NCBI GenBank assembly: GCA_947460275.1
Contig: CANHHZ010000055.1
Coordinates: forward strand, 1-10,626
Source of the DNA: Sphingobacteriaceae bacterium
Lineage (GTDB): Bacteria > Bacteroidota > Bacteroidia > Sphingobacteriales > Sphingobacteriaceae
Length of the DNA: 10,626 nt
Direction of reading: 5' to 3'
The first letter of the stretch is position 1; each line of letters opens with the position of its first letter. The notes below the pieces were generated by a model, which had not been told where the DNA came from, searched no databases, and saw only the letters and a list, made by a program, of their open reading frames with translations. Positions 1-6,134 of the stretch are shown here, one piece after another. A program made the translations under genes and the position numbers.

Positions 1-107
1 ACAGCTAAGTCAACTTTAAATGGCTTGTAATTTGTTGATTGTGCTTTTAAACCAGACACAGATAACATCATCACGGATGTTAATAATAATACATAAGTTT
101 TTTTCAT
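1..107 (-). CDS. Exported protein, N-terminal fragment (possible outer-membrane beta-barrel)
   Basis: Reading leftward from an ATG at 107-105, an open frame runs without a stop to the window edge, giving 35 codons. Residues 1-23 form a typical signal peptide: MKKTY, a hydrophobic stretch (VLLLTSVMML), then a small-residue cleavage region ending K-A-Q, probably cut before or after Gln23. The mature protein begins STNYKPFKVDLA. A short F-K-V-D start after the signal peptide is common in small Bacteroidota outer-membrane barrels, so that is the best guess, but no barrel strand is visible here. There is no clear Shine-Dalgarno sequence. A near-match to the promoter box (TATTTTTTG, one base too long) lies upstream at 160-152. 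The signal peptide is well supported; the family is not. Confidence 0.6.
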   Translation of the reverse strand, partial: MKKTYVLLLTSVMMLSVSGLKAQSTNYKPFKVDLA

Positions 108-465
108 AATAATAATTTTTAATTTTCATTATCTATAGGCAAAAACATTTCCAAAAAATATAATTTAAATGGTCAGAAGGAACAATAAAAGTTTCAACTT
201 ACTGTAAAAGAGAAACTTATAAGTTTTAAAAAAAGGGATTAAATCAAATCTTGAAAGCAAAAAAAAGAGCAAAAATTACATGTTGTGAGCATTTAAATCC
301 ACAAAATTCCCTACGTATTTTCATTCATAAAATTGAAATCAACTCTATTGCTAAGAAAATTTATAAGCTATTAGTTAATAAAAGGGTTATACTCGGCAAA
401 GAAAATTTAGGCACAATTGCAACAAATTTAGGCTCGAGCTCTAAAAGAAATCAGCAGTAAAATCA
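108..465. other. AT-rich intergenic region with short inverted repeats
   Basis: No convincing gene lies here. An open frame on the plus strand (251-460) begins only at a TTG, has no recognisable domain and is Lys/Asn-rich as expected of AT-rich DNA. The region holds a perfect 14-base palindrome, AAACTTATAAGTTT (213-226), whose left half also pairs with AAGTTTC at 189-195. At 427-445, TTTAG-GC-TCGA-GC-CTAAA can form a weak hairpin with one bulged base. On the minus strand this is followed by a short T-rich stretch, so it could be a weak terminator for the barrel gene ending at 466. The upstream region of the leftward gene starting at 107 must also lie here. Confidence 0.4.
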
Positions 466-999
466 TTATAGGCTAAAAACATAGCCTAAATGCAAACCAA
501 CAAAACTAAAAGTTGAAAAGGTTGTCCCAGATGGAATAATTAAAGTACTACTTGTAAAGCCTTCATAGCGCACACCAATATCAAGCCTATTGTTGTTGTT
601 TTTAGATTTGAAATAGGTACCCAAGCCTGGCGACCAAACCAGAGCAGTTTTGGTGCTACCTTTTAATGGCAAAGCTGCACCCAATTGCCCCTCAACATAA
701 AAATATTCGGTAGTATAATATTTTAACCCAACTTTTATGGGCGCATAAGAAAGTGTTTGATTACTTACGCCAAACATTGTTCGACCAAAAAATTGACTCA
801 AACCTCCGGTGGCCGTAAGTGCATATTTAGGCGATAAAGTGACTTCGGTTTTTAAATAACCTTGAAGGCCAACGGCGCTGATATTTGATGAATTTCCAGA
901 AGGAAAATTAATTCCTGTCCCTACCGATAAGTGTACCAATTGCGCCTGTGCTTTGAAGGCAAATAAGGCAATAAACAAACAAAATAATTTGGCTTTCAT
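466..999 (-). CDS. Small outer-membrane beta-barrel protein
   Basis: A 177-residue exported protein. Residues 1-19 are a signal peptide (MKAKLFCLFIALFAFKAQA, cut before Gln20). The rest alternates polar and hydrophobic/aromatic residues with Gly-rich turns, as in a small beta-barrel: a strand at LVHLSVGTGINF, a later APIKVGLKYY, then YVEGQLGAALPL, NRLDIGVRYEGF and a last strand FSFVGLHLGYVFSL. A final strand rich in aromatic and hydrophobic residues is expected for recognition by the BAM machinery. Length and pattern suit the porin-like outer-membrane barrel families of Bacteroidota. Its ATG overlaps the stop of the ABC ATPase gene as ATGA, so the two are probably co-transcribed and translationally coupled. 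Ligand and role cannot be told from the sequence. Confidence 0.75.
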   Translation of the reverse strand: MKAKLFCLFIALFAFKAQAQLVHLSVGTGINFPSGNSSNISAVGLQGYLKTEVTLSPKYALTATGGLSQFFGRTMFGVSNQTLSYAPIKVGLKYYTTEYFYVEGQLGAALPLKGSTKTALVWSPGLGTYFKSKNNNNRLDIGVRYEGFTSSTLIIPSGTTFSTFSFVGLHLGYVFSL

Positions 1000-1703
1000 A
1001 GCGTTAATTTTCTAAATATATCTTCGAGCGAAGCGGATTGATATTGATTTTTAAGTTCGTTTAAAGTAGTATTAGCTACAATCTTACCTTTGTTGATGAT
1101 GATAATTTCATCGCACAAGGCCTCAACTTCTTGCATAATATGGGTAGAGATAATGAGCGTTTTTGTAGCACCCAAAGTTTTAATCAATGTCCTAATATCG
1201 GAGAGTTGATTTGGGTCTAAACCCGAAGTTGGCTCGTCTAAAATTAAAACCTCGGGCTCGTGTATAATGGCCTGAGCCAAACCTACACGCTGTTTATACC
1301 CCTTAGAAAGCATCCCAATTTTTTTATGTTGCTCGGGTGTTAATCCAACTTGTTTAATTACATCATCAACGCGTTGAGCAATATTTTTCAACTGATAGGT
1401 TTCTGCCACAAAAGTTAAAAACTCACGCACATACATATCTGTGTAAAGTGGCGTATTCTCGGGCAAATAACCAATCGATTTTTTGACTGCTATTGAATTT
1501 TGCTTAATATTTTTGCCATTGATTTCAATTTCGCCTGTGGTTGGCATCAAATAACCGGTAAGCATACGCATAGTGGTAGTTTTACCTGCACCGTTTGGAC
1601 CTAAAAAACCCAATATTTTACCGGTTTTAGCTTCAAAACTGATGTTGTCAACAGCTTTTTGGGTTCCGTAATGTTTAGATAAGTTGATTATTTTAATGCT
1701 CAT
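996..1703 (-). CDS. ABC transporter ATP-binding protein, GldA-like, short form
   Basis: A 235-residue cytoplasmic ATPase that would power an ABC-2 type exporter. Visible motifs: Walker A GPNGAGKT (35-42), a GYLPEN segment at the Q-loop position (Glu82 where many families have Gln), signature LSKGYKQ (132-138), Walker B LILDEP (153-158), D-loop SGLD, and H-loop His188 (ISTHIMQEVEAL). The wording, including the ending SLEDIFRKLTL, matches the GldA branch, whose founding member is needed for gliding in Flavobacterium johnsoniae. GldA proteins are, from memory, about 300 residues. Here the core runs from GKIVANTTLNELKNQY straight into the terminal tail, so about 65-70 residues seem missing. No permease gene (gldF/gldG type) is in view. 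The ATG at 1703 is preferred over one at 1769: the longer start adds 22 unconserved residues and its coding sequence would contain the promoter box at 1710-1717. It is coupled to the barrel gene by ATGA. Confidence 0.85.
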   Translation of the reverse strand: MSIKIINLSKHYGTQKAVDNISFEAKTGKILGFLGPNGAGKTTTMRMLTGYLMPTTGEIEINGKNIKQNSIAVKKSIGYLPENTPLYTDMYVREFLTFVAETYQLKNIAQRVDDVIKQVGLTPEQHKKIGMLSKGYKQRVGLAQAIIHEPEVLILDEPTSGLDPNQLSDIRTLIKTLGATKTLIISTHIMQEVEALCDEIIIINKGKIVANTTLNELKNQYQSASLEDIFRKLTL

Positions 1704-1709
1704 TTGCTT

Positions 1710-1740
1710 CAAAAATAGTTTAAAAGTTGGAATGTTGAAA
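1710..1740 (-). promoter_or_regulatory. Bacteroidota-type promoter for the GldA-like gene
   Basis: On the minus strand, TATTTTTG (1717-1710) matches the -7 consensus TAnnTTTG of the Bacteroidota primary sigma factor. TTTC lies 19 bases upstream (1740-1737), a 3/4 match to the -33 box TTTG. Only six bases separate the -7 box from the ATG, so the mRNA should start at or within a few bases of the start codon. This supports the 1703 start. Confidence 0.55.
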
Positions 1741-1795
1741 TATTCAATGTGCTTAAAGCATATAAACATTAATTATAGCTACTGTTTTTGCGTCT

Positions 1796-1878
1796 CAAAC
1801 CCGACTTAGCGAAAATACTTTTTGGTGCAAGGCCTGGGTGTGGCCAAAAAGATTGTAGCGAGGGCGGGGCTGGCTTTG
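1796..1878. repeat. GC-rich intergenic hairpin repeat (REP-like)
   Basis: This stretch is visibly richer in G and C than its AT-rich flanks and is organised around dyad symmetry. CTTTTTGG (1818-1825) pairs perfectly with CCAAAAAG (1844-1851). The loop contains a second option, GGCC (1831-1834) with GGCC (1842-1845). The hairpin is flanked by direct copies of TAGCGA (1807-1812 and 1856-1861) and by loosely complementary ends (CAAACCCG at 1796-1803; GCGGGGC at 1864-1870 and TTTG at 1875-1878). No reading frame fits. The layout resembles short palindromic intergenic repeats I recall from Flavobacteriia and related genomes, but only one copy is in this window, so repeat status is inferred. It lies between two divergent promoters without overlapping either. 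Confidence 0.45.
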
Positions 1879-1946
1879 TGTTTTTTACAATTTTTGCTTT
1901 TCAAACTCATATTATAACTTCTAAGTGACGAGCATAAGTGATAAAC

Positions 1947-1977
1947 TTTCCAATTTTAGCTTTAAATATTATATTTG
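1947..1977 (+). promoter_or_regulatory. Bacteroidota-type promoter for glyS
   Basis: TATATTTG (1970-1977) matches the -7 consensus TAnnTTTG, with TTTC (1947-1950) 19 bases upstream as a partial -33 box. Seven bases separate the -7 box from the ATG at 1985, predicting a leaderless or nearly leaderless mRNA. Because the promoter lies inside the longer in-frame extension that begins with GTG at 1925, it also argues against that start. Confidence 0.6.
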
Positions 1978-1984
1978 CGCTACT

Positions 1985-3463
1985 ATGGCTAAATCAAACG
2001 ACGAACAATTCAAAAATGTAATATCACACGCCAAGGAATACGGTTTTGTATTTCAAAGCAGCGAAATATATGATGGCTTAAGTGCTGTTTACGACTACGG
2101 ACAATTAGGGTCGGAATTAAAAAACAACATTAAAACTTATTGGTGGAAAGCCATGGTGCAAATGCACGAAAATATTGTAGGTATAGATTCTGCAATTTTT
2201 ATGCACCCAAAAGTTTGGAAGGCGAGTGGTCACGTTGATGGTTTTAACGACCCGATGATTGACAACAAAGACTCGAAAAAACGTTACCGTGCCGACCAAC
2301 TATTAGAAGATAAAATAGCCCGTTACGAAAAAGACGGCAAAACAGATAAAGCGGCAAAATTACAAGCCGATATGGATGCTGCATTGTCAGCAGAAGATTT
2401 AGCCCGCTTAAAAGCATTAATTGAAGAGCATGAAATTGCCTGCCCGGTAAGTGGCACCAAAAACTGGACCGACGTTCGTCAGTTTAATTTGATGTTTAGC
2501 ACTCAGTTTGGCGCCATGGCCGAAGGTAGCGATGAAGTTTACTTGCGTCCAGAAACTGCACAAGGTATTTTTGTGAATTTTTTAAATGTACAAAAAACCG
2601 GAAGAATGAAAATTCCTTTTGGAATTGCACAAATAGGGAAAGCTTTTAGAAACGAAGTAATTGCCCGTCAGTTTATCATGCGTATGCGTGAATTTGAACA
2701 AATGGAAATGCAATTTTTTGTACGCCCAGGCGAAGACGAAAAATGGTTTTCTTATTGGAAAGATGCCCGTTTGAAATGGCACAAAGCCCTTGGCACGGCA
2801 TCAGAAAAATACCGTTTCCATGACCATGTAAAATTGGCACACTATGCAAATGCAGCTACCGATATAGAATTTGAGTTTCCGTTTGGATTTAAAGAAGTAG
2901 AAGGCATACACAGTCGTACCGACTTTGACTTGACCCAACACCAAGAGTTTTCGGGCAAAAAGATGCAGTATTTTGACAATGATTTAAATGAGGAGGGTAA
3001 GCCCTATGGAAATTACGTTCCTTATGTAATCGAAACTTCTATAGGTCTTGATCGTATGTTTTTATTAACCTTAATTAATGCCCTTGAGGAAGAAGATTTA
3101 AGTACAGAAGATAAACAAGACAGTAGAACCTTACTGCGTTTACACCCTGCTTTAGCACCAATTAAAGTGGCTATTTTTCCACTAACCAAAAAGGATGGTT
3201 TACCTGAAAAAGCACGTGAAATTATGGATAAATTGAAATTTGATTTTAATTGTGTTTACGAGGAAAAGGATGCGATTGGAAAACGCTACCGCCGACAAGA
3301 TGCAATTGGAACTCCTTTTTGTGTAACTATAGATCACGAAACTTTAGAGAACAATACTGTAACCATTCGCCACCGCGACAGCATGGAGCAGGAACGCGTA
3401 ACCATTGCCGATTTAGAAAAAATTATAAGCGAAAAAGTGAGTTGGAAAACACTTTTAGCCTAA
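1985..3463 (+). CDS. glyS: Glycyl-tRNA synthetase, single-chain class II type
   Basis: Charges tRNA-Gly with glycine using ATP in the cytoplasm. The 492-residue protein is the homodimeric form, not the alpha/beta form. Residues 1-90 carry the N-terminal catalytic segment (FVFQSSEIYDGLSAVYDYG, then ELKNNIKTYWWKAMV). A charged insertion (about 98-150) follows. The core then has GTKNWTDVRQFNLMF and YLRPETAQGIFVNF; motif 2 FRNEV with RMREFEQMEMQFF (221-245); GIHSRTDFDLTQH; and motif 3 ETSIGLDRMF (350-359). Residues about 393-480 form the anticodon-binding domain (IKVAIFPL, GKRYRRQDAIGTPFCVTID). The length fits the family. ATG 1985 is chosen because the N-terminus then matches the family and the promoter lies just upstream. 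A strong terminator follows the stop, so glyS appears monocistronic. This is an ordinary housekeeping gene. Confidence 0.96.
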   Translation: MAKSNDEQFKNVISHAKEYGFVFQSSEIYDGLSAVYDYGQLGSELKNNIKTYWWKAMVQMHENIVGIDSAIFMHPKVWKASGHVDGFNDPMIDNKDSKKRYRADQLLEDKIARYEKDGKTDKAAKLQADMDAALSAEDLARLKALIEEHEIACPVSGTKNWTDVRQFNLMFSTQFGAMAEGSDEVYLRPETAQGIFVNFLNVQKTGRMKIPFGIAQIGKAFRNEVIARQFIMRMREFEQMEMQFFVRPGEDEKWFSYWKDARLKWHKALGTASEKYRFHDHVKLAHYANAATDIEFEFPFGFKEVEGIHSRTDFDLTQHQEFSGKKMQYFDNDLNEEGKPYGNYVPYVIETSIGLDRMFLLTLINALEEEDLSTEDKQDSRTLLRLHPALAPIKVAIFPLTKKDGLPEKAREIMDKLKFDFNCVYEEKDAIGKRYRRQDAIGTPFCVTIDHETLENNTVTIRHRDSMEQERVTIADLEKIISEKVSWKTLLA

Positions 3464-3478
3464 TTAACTAACCTCATT

Positions 3479-3508
3479 AAAACCGCCGTATTTATTAGCG
3501 GTTTTTTT
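3479..3508 (+). terminator. Rho-independent terminator after glyS
   Basis: AAAACCGC (3479-3486) pairs perfectly with GCGGTTTT (3498-3505) around an 11-base AT-rich loop, and the T run continues to 3508 (seven T in all). It begins 16 bases after the glyS stop and separates glyS from the envelope operon. Confidence 0.85.
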
Positions 3509-3570
3509 GTGCCATTTTTACATTTTTACAAAATATTGCCAGCCATCAAACTTGCGGGCTTTTCAGCAAA

Positions 3571-5499
3571 ATGAATTTTAAGATAAAAAAACCACAATCT
3601 ATCTACACCGTTTTAATCTTCCATTTTTTAATGGTTTTAATGCTGTTTAGTTTTTGTAGGTTGGGTTTTTTCTTAACCAATCAATCACTTTTTAGTCACT
3701 TAAGTTTAAAAGAACTCGGCTATATTTTTTGGGGCGGAATACAATTTGATGTTGCATCATTAATTTATATCAATGTCATTTATATATTACTTCAAATTAT
3801 ACCCTTTCCTTTTAGGTATAAAGAGGCTTACCAAAAATTTTGCAAATGGCTTTTTATCATTACAAATAGTATTGGTTTTATGGCCAACTTTGTCGATTTT
3901 GTGTATTATAAATATACCTTAAAAAGAACTACAGCAAGCATATTTAGCCAATTTAGCAACGAACAAAACAAGTTTAAATTGGTGGTAGATTTTGCGCTAG
4001 ATTATTGGTTATTGGTTATTTTACTTGCTGTTTTTATTTATTTTTTTGTAAAATTTTACGACGCCATTACGATACAAAAAGCACCAAAATTTAATTACAA
4101 AAACTACGCCTTACATTTTTTTGGGTTGATATTTATTTCTGGAATTTGCGTGATAGGGGCTCGGGGAGGGTGGCGACATAGTACACGACCCATTACGTTA
4201 AGCAATGCAGGAGATTTCGTAAAAGTATCCAGCGATATGAGCTTAGTACTAAATACGCCCTTCAGCATCATTAAAACTTTAGAAAATAATGATTTAAAAG
4301 AAGTGCATTATTTTGACCAGCAGTCGCTTGAAAAAATATATAGCCCAATACATCAACCAAATGTCAATGGTCCCTTCAAAAAATTAAACGTAGTTTTTCT
4401 CATCATCGAAAGTTTAGGAAAAGAACACATTGGCGCTTTAAATAAAGATTTACTTCATGGAAATTACAAGGGCTACACTCCTTTTATAGACAGTTTGGTA
4501 GCCAACAGTTTTACTTCATCACGTACCTATGCCAATGGGCGAAAATCGATAGATGCCCTACCCTCTATTATTTCCAGTATTCCATCCATCAACGAGCCCT
4601 TTGTACTTTCGACCTATTCGGGTAACAAGACCACCAGTATAGCAAAAATTTTGGGGGATGAAGGCTACGAAACCGCATTTTTTCATGGAGCACCGAATGG
4701 TTCCATGGGTTTTTCGGCCTATACCAACCTAGCAGGCATTAAAAAATACTACGGCAAAACAGAATACAACAACGATGCAGATTTTGATGGTATTTGGGGC
4801 ATTTGGGATGAACCTTTTATGCAATACATGGCAAAAACCATGAACAATTTTAAGCAACCTTTTTTCTCGACTTTCTTTTCAGTTTCGTCTCATCATCCTT
4901 TCAAAGTACCAGAAAAATACCAAGGAAAGTTCAAAAAAGGCCCATTAGAAGTACAAGAACCCATTGGCTATACTGATATGTCGTTGAGAAAATTTTTTGC
5001 CACCGCAGCCAAAATGTCTTGGTATAAAAATACATTATTTGTACTCGTAGCCGACCATGCTACCGTTTCGTACTTACCAGAATACCAAACTACACCAGGC
5101 TATTTTTCAGTACCAATTTTATTTTATTATCCGGGGGGAGAATTGAAAGGAAATACCGAAAAATTGATACAACAAATTGATATTGCGCCAACAGTTTTAG
5201 GTTATTTAAATTACAAAAAGCCATTCTTTTCTTTCGGCTTTAATGCCTTTGACACCAGTAAGAACAATTTTGTAGTCAACAATAATGATGGGATTTTTAA
5301 CTTTTATAAAGGCGATTATTTACTGCAACACAACGGACAAACAGCTATTGGTTTATACAATTTAAAATCCGATAGGCTGACCAAAAAAAATTTAATTGGT
5401 AATGATAGTGTCGTTCAAAACAACCTAGAAGTGGAATTTAAAGCATTTATACAGCAATACAATAACCGAATGATTAAAAATAAGTTAACCATAAAATGA
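3571..5499 (+). CDS. LTA synthase-like phosphoglycerol transferase (sulfatase/alkaline phosphatase fold)
   Basis: A 642-residue inner-membrane enzyme. The N-terminal third has about five membrane segments (roughly 13-36, 50-78, 92-112, 144-163, 178-197). The rest is a periplasmic sulfatase-type domain. By comparison with LtaS, the metal and catalytic residues are Glu280 (VFLIIESLG), Ser326 in NGRKSIDALPS (the nucleophile position, Thr in LtaS), and Asp495-His496 (VLVADHAT). The SVSSHHPF segment (437-444) supplies the substrate-site His. The family moves phosphoglycerol or similar head groups from phospholipids to polymers or glycans. Bacteroidota make no lipoteichoic acid, so the acceptor here is probably another envelope glycan or lipid, which is inference. 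No convincing promoter is visible in 3509-3570. The stop overlaps the next gene as ATGA, pointing to an operon with the GtrA-family protein. Confidence 0.88.
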   Translation: MNFKIKKPQSIYTVLIFHFLMVLMLFSFCRLGFFLTNQSLFSHLSLKELGYIFWGGIQFDVASLIYINVIYILLQIIPFPFRYKEAYQKFCKWLFIITNSIGFMANFVDFVYYKYTLKRTTASIFSQFSNEQNKFKLVVDFALDYWLLVILLAVFIYFFVKFYDAITIQKAPKFNYKNYALHFFGLIFISGICVIGARGGWRHSTRPITLSNAGDFVKVSSDMSLVLNTPFSIIKTLENNDLKEVHYFDQQSLEKIYSPIHQPNVNGPFKKLNVVFLIIESLGKEHIGALNKDLLHGNYKGYTPFIDSLVANSFTSSRTYANGRKSIDALPSIISSIPSINEPFVLSTYSGNKTTSIAKILGDEGYETAFFHGAPNGSMGFSAYTNLAGIKKYYGKTEYNNDADFDGIWGIWDEPFMQYMAKTMNNFKQPFFSTFFSVSSHHPFKVPEKYQGKFKKGPLEVQEPIGYTDMSLRKFFATAAKMSWYKNTLFVLVADHATVSYLPEYQTTPGYFSVPILFYYPGGELKGNTEKLIQQIDIAPTVLGYLNYKKPFFSFGFNAFDTSKNNFVVNNNDGIFNFYKGDYLLQHNGQTAIGLYNLKSDRLTKKNLIGNDSVVQNNLEVEFKAFIQQYNNRMIKNKLTIK

Positions 5500-5978
5500 G
5501 GATGAGAAAATTAGCACTAAGATTTATTGACTTCTTTTACCCTCCATTTCAAAAGTGGTTATCCTTAGCTACCTTTAGGTATATGGCTTCTGGCGGCGTC
5601 ACTGTAACCTCTGGAGTTGTTCTTTATTATCTCATTTACAATTATGTACTTCATCAAAAAAACATTCAAGTTTTTAACTTTTTAATTACTGCGCCAATAG
5701 CAGCTTTGATGCTAGAATCAATGGTGACTTTTTTAGTGGGCTTCACCCTCAACAAATATTTAGTTTTTACACAATCTAATCTCAAAGGAAGGGTACAATT
5801 ATTTAGATATGCTACAGTTTATGGAACCAATATTTTATTAAATTACGCTTTGATGAAAATATTAGTAGAAGTTTTTTTGTTTTACCCTACACTAGCAAAA
5901 ACTGCAATTACGATTGTACTGGCAATTTTTAGTTATTTTTCCCAAAAACATTTTTCTTTTAAGGTTAAAAAAAATTAA
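5496..5978 (+). CDS. GtrA family membrane protein
   Basis: A 160-residue polytopic protein with four predicted membrane helices (about 28-50, 64-83, 103-126, 131-149). Family marks are F-R-Y followed by A-S-G-G near the first helix (27-34), the N-K-Y-x-V-F segment after the second (86-91), F-R-Y-A before the third (103-106), and the terminal Y-F-S-Q-K-H-F-S-F (147-155). GtrA-like proteins are thought to flip polyprenyl-phosphate-linked sugars or otherwise help decorate cell-surface polysaccharide. The specific substrate cannot be read from the sequence. The ATG overlaps the phosphoglycerol transferase stop by four bases, so translation is probably coupled; a second ATG at 5502 would remove the overlap. 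No glycosyltransferase sits next to it here. Confidence 0.85.
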   Translation: MRMRKLALRFIDFFYPPFQKWLSLATFRYMASGGVTVTSGVVLYYLIYNYVLHQKNIQVFNFLITAPIAALMLESMVTFLVGFTLNKYLVFTQSNLKGRVQLFRYATVYGTNILLNYALMKILVEVFLFYPTLAKTAITIVLAIFSYFSQKHFSFKVKKN

Positions 5979-6017
5979 AATTCAATAACGCGTTTTTAGA
6001 ATAAACTGCTCTTATAA

Positions 6018-6038
6018 TTTTATGTTAACGACATAAAA
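6018..6038. repeat. Short AT-rich hairpin downstream of the gtrA-like gene
   Basis: TTTTATGT (6018-6025) and ACATAAAA (6031-6038) are perfect inverted copies around a five-base loop. The stem is nearly all A-T and no T run follows on the plus strand, so it is a poor intrinsic terminator. It could be the 3' end structure of the envelope operon or chance in AT-rich DNA. Confidence 0.3.
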
Positions 6039-6056
6039 AAATAATCTCCATTATAT

Positions 6057-6087
6057 TAATCCAAAAGCTTTGGGTATTTTTGGATTA
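6057..6087. promoter_or_regulatory. Perfect 10-bp inverted repeat over the hydroxylase promoter box (possible operator)
   Basis: TAATCCAAAA (6057-6066) is repeated exactly in inverse as TTTTGGATTA (6078-6087), with an 11-base spacer. A box matching TAnnTTTG (TATTTTTG, 6075-6082) sits across the spacer and the right arm, so a dimeric regulator bound here would block it. The arm-to-arm centre distance is 21 bp, two helical turns, which suits a dimer. It is not a classical terminator, because the stem is followed by CTAAGC rather than a T run. The regulator is unknown. Confidence 0.4.
6075..6082 (+). promoter_or_regulatory. Candidate -7 promoter box for the hydroxylase-SDR pair
   Basis: TATTTTTG fits the Bacteroidota -7 consensus TAnnTTTG. 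A start site just after it would give a 5' untranslated region of roughly 45 bases before the ATG at 6135, longer than at the other promoters in this window. I see no good -33 box about 19 bases upstream, so the assignment is tentative. Confidence 0.4.
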
Positions 6088-6134
6088 CTAAGCTAAACAA
6101 GCTAATTTAGCATTCGTCCAATACCACATGAGAA

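Noticed and set aside
251..460. Open frame of 69 codons on the plus strand beginning with TTG
   Set aside because: It has no ATG, no recognisable motif, a composition expected of AT-rich noncoding DNA, and no promoter box or coupling to a neighbour. I cannot exclude a small gene, but nothing supports it.
1704..1769. Longer start for the GldA-like protein at ATG 1769
   Set aside because: The added residues are not conserved in ABC ATPases, and the promoter box at 1710-1717 would lie inside the coding sequence.
1925..1984. Longer start for glycyl-tRNA synthetase at GTG 1925
   Set aside because: The extension contains the promoter (1947-1977) and the family N-terminus fits MAKSNDEQ at 1985.
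2117..2782. Antisense open frames inside glyS (2117-2299 and 2582-2782)
   Set aside because: They are shadows of a strongly conserved housekeeping gene, with no protein-like motifs and no start context.
6057..6087. Reading the hydroxylase-upstream inverted repeat as the terminator of the gtrA-like gene
   Set aside because: The stem is AT-rich, its T residues are paired in the stem, and CTAAGC rather than a T run follows. It also starts about 80 bases after the gtrA-like stop.
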